From NCBI GenBank assembly GCA_030737875.1, contig CM060910.1, forward strand, positions 632,201,303 to 632,265,302: a DNA stretch of 64,000 nucleotides, in the 5' to 3' direction. The notes under the pieces were generated by a model. That model saw nothing but the letters and a program-made list of their open reading frames with translations, did no database searches and was not told where the DNA came from. Both the position numbers and the translations under genes were made by a program. Numbering within the stretch: the stretch's first letter is position 1; each line of letters opens with the position of its first letter. This stretch comes from Allium sativum. Taxonomy: Eukaryota; Streptophyta; Magnoliopsida; Asparagales; Amaryllidaceae. Positions 57,717-64,000 of this stretch are shown one piece after another.

Positions 57717-58607
57717 GTGATGGCTAGTTTTCTAAATTCCCTCGACAACCCGCATGGTGAGTTGTCAGACGTGCCTATTGCTGGCGAGTATCCGGATATC
57801 TTCGGGGAAGTGACCGGACTCCCACCACACCGAGAGATCGAGTTTCAGATTGATTTAGTGAAAGATGCCAGGCCTATAGTGATGCCTCTTCGTCGTATGG
57901 AGCCAAGGGAGCAGCGAGAGCTCGGGGTGCAAGTAAGCGATCTTTTGAAGAAGGGATTTATCCGAAGAAGTGTTTCGAGTGGGGAGCACCGGTTGTATTT
58001 GCTACGAAGGCAGATGGTTCCCTTCGATTGTGTGTGGACTACCGCGATTTGAACAAGGTGACGAGGAAGAATAAGTATCCTCTTCCAAGGATAGATGATT
58101 TGTTTGATCAGTTGAGTGGAGCAAGAGTGTTCTCCCAGTTGGATCTCGCGACAGGTTTTCATCAGCTCCGAGTAGCAACTGAGAGTATTCCTAAAACGGC
58201 ATTTCGGACGCCATCTGGATTTTATGAGTGGTTGGTCATGCCATTCGGGTTGACCAATGCACCAGCATATTTTGTGGATCTTATGAATAGGGTATTCAGG
58301 GATCAGTTGAATAAGTTCATCCTTGTGTTCGTGGATGATATTGGTTTACTCGAGGACAGAGGAAGAACACAACGAACATTTGAGGACAGTGATGGAGGTG
58401 TTGAGGAAACACCAACTGAAAGCGAAGTTTTCTAAATGTCACTTCTGGAGAAGGGAAGTGAGATTCTTGGGCCATGTTGTTTCAGAGAATGGTATTGCCG
58501 TAGATCCTGCGAAGGTGGCTACGGTGCAAGATTGGTCTATGCCCAAGAATGCGACAGACGTACGAAGTTTCTTGGGGTTAGCTGGATATTATCGTAAGTT
58601 TATCTAA
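57717..58607 (+). pseudogene. pol: Element C reverse transcriptase, broken
   Basis: The linker ([20 protein letters not shown]) runs into RT. A frameshift lies near 57990. Then come [34 protein letters not shown] and [11 protein letters not shown], followed by the active-site box, which reads FVDDI at about 58330. A second frameshift falls directly behind it, so the sequence after VDD continues in another frame ([13 protein letters not shown]). The thumb and connection region ends in a TAA at 58605-58607. It once copied the element RNA into DNA. Confidence 0.92.
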
Positions 58608-58640
58608 GACTTCTCTTGGATAGCGGCACCGTTAACTCAG

Positions 58641-59000
58641 TTGACCAAGAAGAATCAAGCTTTTGTTTGGGACGAAAGGTGCGAGTATGCATTTAAGAGC
58701 CTAAAGGAAAAGTTGACGTGCGCACCAGTGTTAGTCATTCCTAAGGGGAATGAAGAGATGACGGCATACACGGATGCCTGTGGTACCGGACTAGGTGCTG
58801 TATTGATGCAAGGAGGTAGAGTTGTAGCTTATGCAAGTCGGCAACTGAAACCGCATGAGAAAAGATATCCTACCCATGATTTGGAATTAGCAGCGATTGT
58901 GTTCACATTGAAGATGTAGAGACATTATCTCTTGGGAGAAAGATTCGAGTTGTTTGCCGATCACAAGTCATTAAAGTACGTATCTTTTCTCTCAAAAGGA
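58641..59000 (+). pseudogene. pol: Element C RNase H, broken
   Basis: [20 protein letters not shown] leads into RNase H with [23 protein letters not shown] and the [11 protein letters not shown] segment, which holds a conserved Glu. A TAG at 58917-58919 stops the frame. FADHKSLKY follows, with the next Asp, and then a frameshift near 58985. Compared with element E, more of the catalytic residues are kept here. Confidence 0.88.
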
Positions 59001-59034
59001 TTTAAATCTTCGTCAGCAGAGATGGTTAGAGTTC

Positions 59035-60690
59035 TTGGCTTCATATGATTTCGATATCGCATACACACCCGGGAAAGGCAATGCGGTAGCTGATGCCTTG
59101 AGTAGGAGACATGCCAGTTTATGGGCTATGTTTTTAGAATGGAAGCAACTGGAATATATCGCAGGGTATGACTTTAGACCTAAATGTGAATTGGATCCAC
59201 AGATGTTAGCAAGTTTGACGATCAGACCGACTTTGATTGAGCGGATTGGTTCCAGTCAGAGGGACGATCCTAACCCATTGGAAATCATCTCCAAGGTGGA
59301 GATGAGTGTCGATGGTGAGGAGATGAACAAGTATGGAATCGATCGAGAAGGATGGCTTCGAAAGAATGGAAGACTAGTTGTACCCAACGTAAATGGATTG
59401 AGAGATGAAGTGCTTAGAGAATGTCATCACTCGAAACTGACTATACATCCCGGTGGTAACAAAATGTATCGAGACATAAAGCAGACCTACTACTGGGAAG
59501 GGATGAAGAGAGACGTTGGGAAGTTTATATCCAAGTGCATGAATTGCCAGTTAGTTAAAGCTGAGCAAAAGAAGCCTAGTGGTTTGTTGCAACCATTGGA
59601 AATTCCCAAATGGAAATGGGAACAAGTCTCAATGGATTTTATCGATGGGTTACCAAGGACTAGATCGGGTCATGATAGTATTTGGGTAATTGTTGATCGA
59701 TTGACCAAAAGTGCAAGGTTTATACCAGTCAAGTCGAATAGAACGACAGCTAAGTTAGCAGAACTGTATATGAAGTGGGTAGTGAGATTTCATGGAGTAC
59801 CAAAAGGTATTTTGAGTGACCGAGATCCATTGTTTACTAGTGGGTTTTGAAAGAGCTTACAAGAAGCTTTAGGGTCAGAATTACATCTCAGTACCGCGTA
59901 CCATCCTCAAACCAACGGTCAAACAGAGAGGGTGAATCGTGTATTAGAGGATCTCTTGAGAGCTTGTATATTGGATTTTGGAGGGTCATGGGATGACCAT
60001 TTGCATCTAGTTGAGTTCACATATAATAATAGTTATCAATCCAGTATTGGTATGGCTCCATTTGAAGCTTTGTACGGAAGAATGTGCAATTCACCATCAT
60101 GTTGGTTGGAGACCAGTGAGAAGTTTGTGCTTGGGCTAGATGTAATAAGAGAAACTTCGGACAAGATCAAGGTTATTCAACAGCGAATGAAGGCCTCCCA
60201 AGATAGGCAGAAGAGTTATGCTGATAAAAGACGAAGAGATTTGAAGTTCTCTGTTGGCGACTTGGTATTTGTTAAGATCTCTCCGTTGAAAAGAGTGATT
60301 CGATTTGGTAGGAGAGGTAAGTTAGCGCCAAGGTTTGTTGGTCCATTTCCAGTTCTCGAACAAGTTGGGAATTTGGCGTATAAAGTAGAGTTACCTGACA
60401 AGATGGCGAGAGTTCACAACGTATTTCATGTTTCCCAATTAAGGAAGTTTGTACATGACCCTAATGTGACTATTTCACCAGATCAATTGGATGATATCGA
60501 GATAGAACCCGAGGCGGTTGGGAACCGCAGACTGATTCGTATTGTCGAGCAAGATACGAAGCAGCTTCGAAGGAAGACGGTGAAACTAGTCAAAGTCTGG
60601 TGGGGTGAGAATGAGAATGATTGTACTTGGGAAATAGAGGAGAGCATAAGGAAGACATATCCAGAACTCTTTTGCCTGGTAAGATTTTGA
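59035..60690 (+). pseudogene. pol: Element C integrase and chromodomain-like tail, one stop codon
   Basis: It begins at the end of RNase H (AVADALSRR). The HHCC zinc region (ECHHSKLTIHPGG, CMNCQLV) is at about 59415-59550. The catalytic core has the first Asp in MDFIDGLPRTRSG, the second in SDRDPLFTSGF, and the Glu in NGQTERVNRVLEDL. A TGA at 59848-59850 interrupts the core in the same frame, which otherwise stays open to 60690. The GDLVFVKIS segment and the chromodomain-like tail (VKLVKVWWGENENDCTWE, ending PELF) complete it. This is the least damaged part of the pol region. Confidence 0.93.
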
Positions 60691-60860
60691 TCGCTATTTA
60701 GTTATCCCCTTGTTAGTAAACCGCATGCTAAGATAGGCTTGTTGTGTTGTTATGTATGTATGATTGTTGCAAATGATTGATAGGCATGCGGGATCCTTTT
60801 GTATGTTTTGGTTAAGGAATTTCGAGGGCGAAATTTCTTAAGGGGGGGGGGGAGGGAGAA
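60691..60860 (+). other. Element C end region with hairpin and polypurine tract
   Basis: AATTTCG (60818-60824) pairs with CGAAATT (60829-60835) across AGGG. A purine tract of about 20 bases with a run of ten or more G follows (60840-60860) and ends at the 3' LTR. Confidence 0.85.
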
Positions 60861-61146
60861 TGTAACGACCCGCATTCTACGTATCGTAGGATCGTAGAAT
60901 ATTTATTTCTTTTCATGTGAAGTCGTATGGTCGTGTAACTTTGGGGAACGACTATTGGGGTTATTTCCCATGTTCACAATTTTTTACCGAATTTTAAATT
61001 AACTTATCGCCCCTGGCGAATCTTGTTTCACCTATAACTTTTGATTGGTAAGGAGATTTGACCTGAAACCACTTCCATTGGATTCTAATGATGGTTTACC
61101 TTTCCGTAGAGTGGTCACATTAATCAAACGGACTTAGCGTTTGGGA

Positions 61147-61828
61147 TAGGTGGGCATTTAACCGACTTAGCCGACTTAACCGAACCGACTTAACCGATAA
61201 TTTCGGTTAACCGACACAATTGGTTAACCGACCGACCTTAACCGAACATTTTCAGTTCAGTTAACGGTTAATAAAATCTAGGTTGGTTCGGTTAACCAAA
61301 TAATTTTTGACTTAACCGACCGACCTTAACCGACTTAGTAGTGAAACTGTTTCAGCTGTGACTGAGTCTGTATGTCGATGTATTGAATGTAGTAAACTAC
61401 TATCAAATATCAAATATGTAACTGAAGTCTGAACTTTATAGTGCCGTAGTGGGTAGAGAACTGACTGAGTGACTGAGAATGACTTTGTCGGTTGTAATTG
61501 AGTTCTGAGCTATCTCTTTATGTTTTTGAAATTGCTAGACTTGTTATTATAAGTCAGTTTGCATCGAAAATGGATAAGTTTGAACAGTTAATCGTTCGAT
61601 TTAAGTGGTTAACCGTTCAATTTAAATGGTTAACTGTTGAGCAGTTAACCGTTTAAATCAAAGGTTAATCTCTTAAATTGAACAGTTAACCGTGGATAAT
61701 TATTTTCGGTTCGGTCAAATAAAGCTACCCTCAATTAACCAAAATTCGGTTAACCGAATCAAACAAACTAAGCGGTTAACCGAAAAAATTAACCGATCTG
61801 TCCGGTTAACCGCTAGCGCCCACCCCTA
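61147..61828. mobile_element. hAT-like MITE, 682 bp, rich in GGTTAACCG
   Basis: The ends are TAGGTGGGC and GCCCACCCCTA (inverted TAGGGGTGGGC), with GTTTGGGA duplicated at 61139-61146 and 61829-61836. The 5' LTR of the same element has GTTTGGGA once with nothing inserted, which proves the boundaries. Both ends are crowded with CCGACTTAACCGA- and GGTTAACC-like words that can pair across the element. The middle (about 61330-61560) is unlike the ends and has no coding capacity. Confidence 0.93.
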
Positions 61829-62733
61829 GTTTGGGAGATATGGCTGAAATAAAGTTTGGAAGGTGAAAAACAACTTAGTCGGGCCAAATATGGTGATTAG
61901 CAGCTAGGCCCATAACCCATTTCGGGATTAGGGTTATGGGGGCTGTCAGGGTTTGGGAAAATCAGTTTTTGGCATTTTTCAGCCGCCGCTTACACCACTT
62001 GAAACCTAGTAATGGCCTCCATCCTCTAAATCACTCCCAGATCACCTTCTAATCACTAAATAAGAAGACCTACATCAAATCAAGGCGGATTAGCATAGAA
62101 ATCAAGGTAGAGCTGCTGTGTTGCATTGGAATCCGAGCCATATTGTCAAAAGTTTCAGATCTGAGTTTTATTTGTGGCTAAGGTGAGTGGCTTGCATTGC
62201 TTTTCCCTAATTACAGCTAATTAGGGGTGATTAGTGTTAATTAATGAAATTACGCGTTATAAAAATTTGGAAAAAATATGTAGAAATTCTTAAATATTAT
62301 TTTATGGCTCTGATAAAAATTTGGGTTACTTTGGACATGTTTTGCTAATCATATGGTTAAATCATGATTAAGGGGATTAAGGGGAAAACATGGGTTTTGG
62401 GTATGTTTGATCCATATTAACGTGTTAAATTGCTATTTTGGTGTTTATGGTTGATTATACATGTTGCTATTACTGTTTGGAATGCTTTGTGATTGAATAG
62501 TCAAGTTAGAATGGTCGAAAACGCCGTTGTATGGCGTAAATAGCTTGCTAGAAAAGTTGCAGGAATTTGGACCGGATCGGATTGGATCGCCCCCCCACTC
62601 GTGAAGTATGTGTCACGATCCGAGCCGATGTGTGTATCACGAACCGATCCGACCAGGAGCTCACGAACTGCTCGCACCTAAAGCTCTCTGACCCGAACCG
62701 CTTTTCACGAACCGGTGATGGAGGGTCGACCCA

Positions 62734-62826
62734 AACCGGAGCATCACCACGAGCCGAACCGGAGCATCACCACGAGCCCGAACCGGAGCATCACCACGAC
62801 CCGAACCGGAGCTTCATCACGAGCCG
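62734..62826 (+). repeat. Tandem repeat of about 24-27 bp in the element C 3' LTR
   Basis: Four units of AACCGGAGCATCACCACGAG type, the last with GCTTCATCACGAG. They lie in a GC-rich stretch (62560-62990) containing further ACCGATCCG-like words. Confidence 0.85.
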
Positions 62827-63079
62827 GACCAGGGAGCCTCCCACAAGCCGATATGATGACCACGAGCTGGAGTATGTATCACGGACCGACCTGGAGTATG
62901 CACGACCGAACCGAACCAAACCGAGGACGAGGAGAAGGACCGAACCGATCCGGAGAAGACCAAAACCCGAGATGTAAAGGAAGTTCAAATAAGAAGTTGG
63001 CACTCGGGATCCAGATGGGAACCAACGAGTTAACTTCACGATTGGACTTTGCTGCGGGACGTGTGCAAAGGGGTTATCG

Positions 63080-63320
63080 ATGTCTATAACTTTGATTCAC
63101 CACTGAGAGACGGATGTTAGGCTATGGATCAGTGCAGTGGAGTAGCTATTACTCCAAAGGGGCAAGGTGATCGTAGCATGGTTATGAGCCAGTGCAGTGG
63201 AGTCGTTATTACTCCAAAGAGCAAAGTGGACATGGCAAAGGATTAGTGGCTGTAGATCAGTGCAATGGGATCATTATGACTCCCAAGGGCAAGGTGATCG
63301 CAGCAAAGTATTAGGTGATC
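63080..63320 (+). repeat. Tandem repeat of about 60-70 bp in the element C 3' LTR
   Basis: Three units sharing CAGTGCAGTGGAGT, TTATTACTCCAAAG and GCAAGGTGATCG with variation. They lie in the part that is missing from the 5' LTR. Confidence 0.8.
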
Positions 63321-64000
63321 AAAGTGGTGGATATTGTATGCTTTACGTACTGAGTGAGAGATGTGAGGATGGTTGCAATGTTTGATGGTTGCTATCATTA
63401 TTGCATGCACACCCCATATTATCCTTTACACTTTGCATTAGTGTTACCTTAGAGTACTGTACATCTTGTTGTGCAAACTCTTTGGTTGCAGGTCCAGGTT
63501 CACGTATGATTTACTTATACCTGTTGTTTTGTTCTGTTTTGCTGCTTATCGCTCATACCAGAATTTTGTCTGACCCAGAGTTTTATGTCTCTTCTTATTA
63601 CTCTGGGTGCTCTTAAACGAGCAGACTAGAGACATGTTAGGTGGTATGCACGAGTAGCTGTTCGGAGATGAGCAGGAGGCTTCCACGTACTATTACATAT
63701 ATTCTCCCTGTGTTGTTGATGGTCACTACTTTGGGCATTAGTGGTGACCTTTTTCTTTTGCTTTAGAGATAGTATTTTGAAGTTGTAATAATGGTTTGGA
63801 TCATAAGCTGTATTTTTGGATTCCGCTGCTATGATGGTTTAGTTTTTCAGCTTATGCACTATCTCGCCTGTTTTATGTCAAAGTTATGTTATTATTATAT
63901 TTTATTTCGTGCGCTGTGAGATATACTACAGGTTCCTTTGGTAGTTTTAGTTTTAAACCCTTTTTCTTTGGCGACCGTCCCGTGCTAGTCGGGCATTAGC

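Larger units (their letters stand above)
60861..64000 (+). mobile_element. Element C 3' LTR (continues about 47 bp past the window)
   Basis: It starts TGTAACGACCCGC and, by comparison with the 5' LTR end at 56104, should end about 47 bp beyond 64000. Without the MITE and its extra target copy it would be about 2.5 kb. It contains a MITE (61147-61828) and two tandem repeats (62734-62826, 63080-63320). No copy of the structured module was found in this LTR. Confidence 0.93.

Noticed and set aside
62567..63089. Open frames of 136 and 124 codons
   Set aside because: They are produced by the tandem repeats and GC-rich words of the element C LTR and are repetitive (SITTSPNRSITT-like).

Overview
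The window is non-coding plant nuclear DNA made almost entirely of nested retrotransposons. The evidence for a plant genome is Ty3/gypsy elements of the chromovirus (Tekay/Del-like) type, primer binding sites matching initiator methionine tRNA, DUF4283-type LINE ORF1 remnants and hAT-type MITEs. It looks like gene-poor heterochromatin of an angiosperm, probably a eudicot. The species cannot be told from the sequence. No complete host gene, tRNA, rRNA or CRISPR array was recognised.

Layout. (1) 1-19778: a minus-strand element ('F') with very long LTRs and a 1.1 kb internal region that has no gag or pol. Its 5' LTR carries two later insertions. One is a young, complete gag-only element ('A', 4644-13777, TSD GTTTC). 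The other is a minus-strand solo LTR ('S', 15617-18948, TSD CAACG). (2) 19779-29269: AT-rich DNA of unclear origin, with a possible small Pol III-type unit near 19853-20047, a possible first exon near 25161 and a diverged 270-bp tandem duplication. (3) 29270-43555: the 3' LTR of a plus-strand element ('G'), split by a decayed gag-pol element on the minus strand ('E', 29958-40081) and carrying a hAT MITE. (4) 43556-50714: fragments of further LTRs and two LINE remnants that keep ORF1 but lack ORF2; one of them is flanked by a 13-bp direct repeat. (5) 50715-64000: a plus-strand gag-pol element ('C') with many reading-frame breaks. Its 5' LTR is a mosaic that includes parts of two other LTRs ('D', 'B'), and its 3' LTR contains a hAT-like MITE.

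Two structures shared between elements stand out. First, the LTRs of A, S, B and G carry a module of about 90 bp, once or twice per LTR. It folds into two nested stems plus a CCGG-N6-CCGG cap, and the stem sequences differ between copies while pairing is kept; nine copies are visible, seven of them distinct. Second, all five elements with a visible 3' internal end (A, C, E, F, G) have a short hairpin just upstream of the polypurine tract, again with different sequences but preserved pairing. In addition, the LTRs A, S, B and G have clusters of GTCGAC, spaced exactly 12 bp apart in S and B, at roughly 120-150 bp upstream of the TATA box. All alignments and counts here were made by eye.
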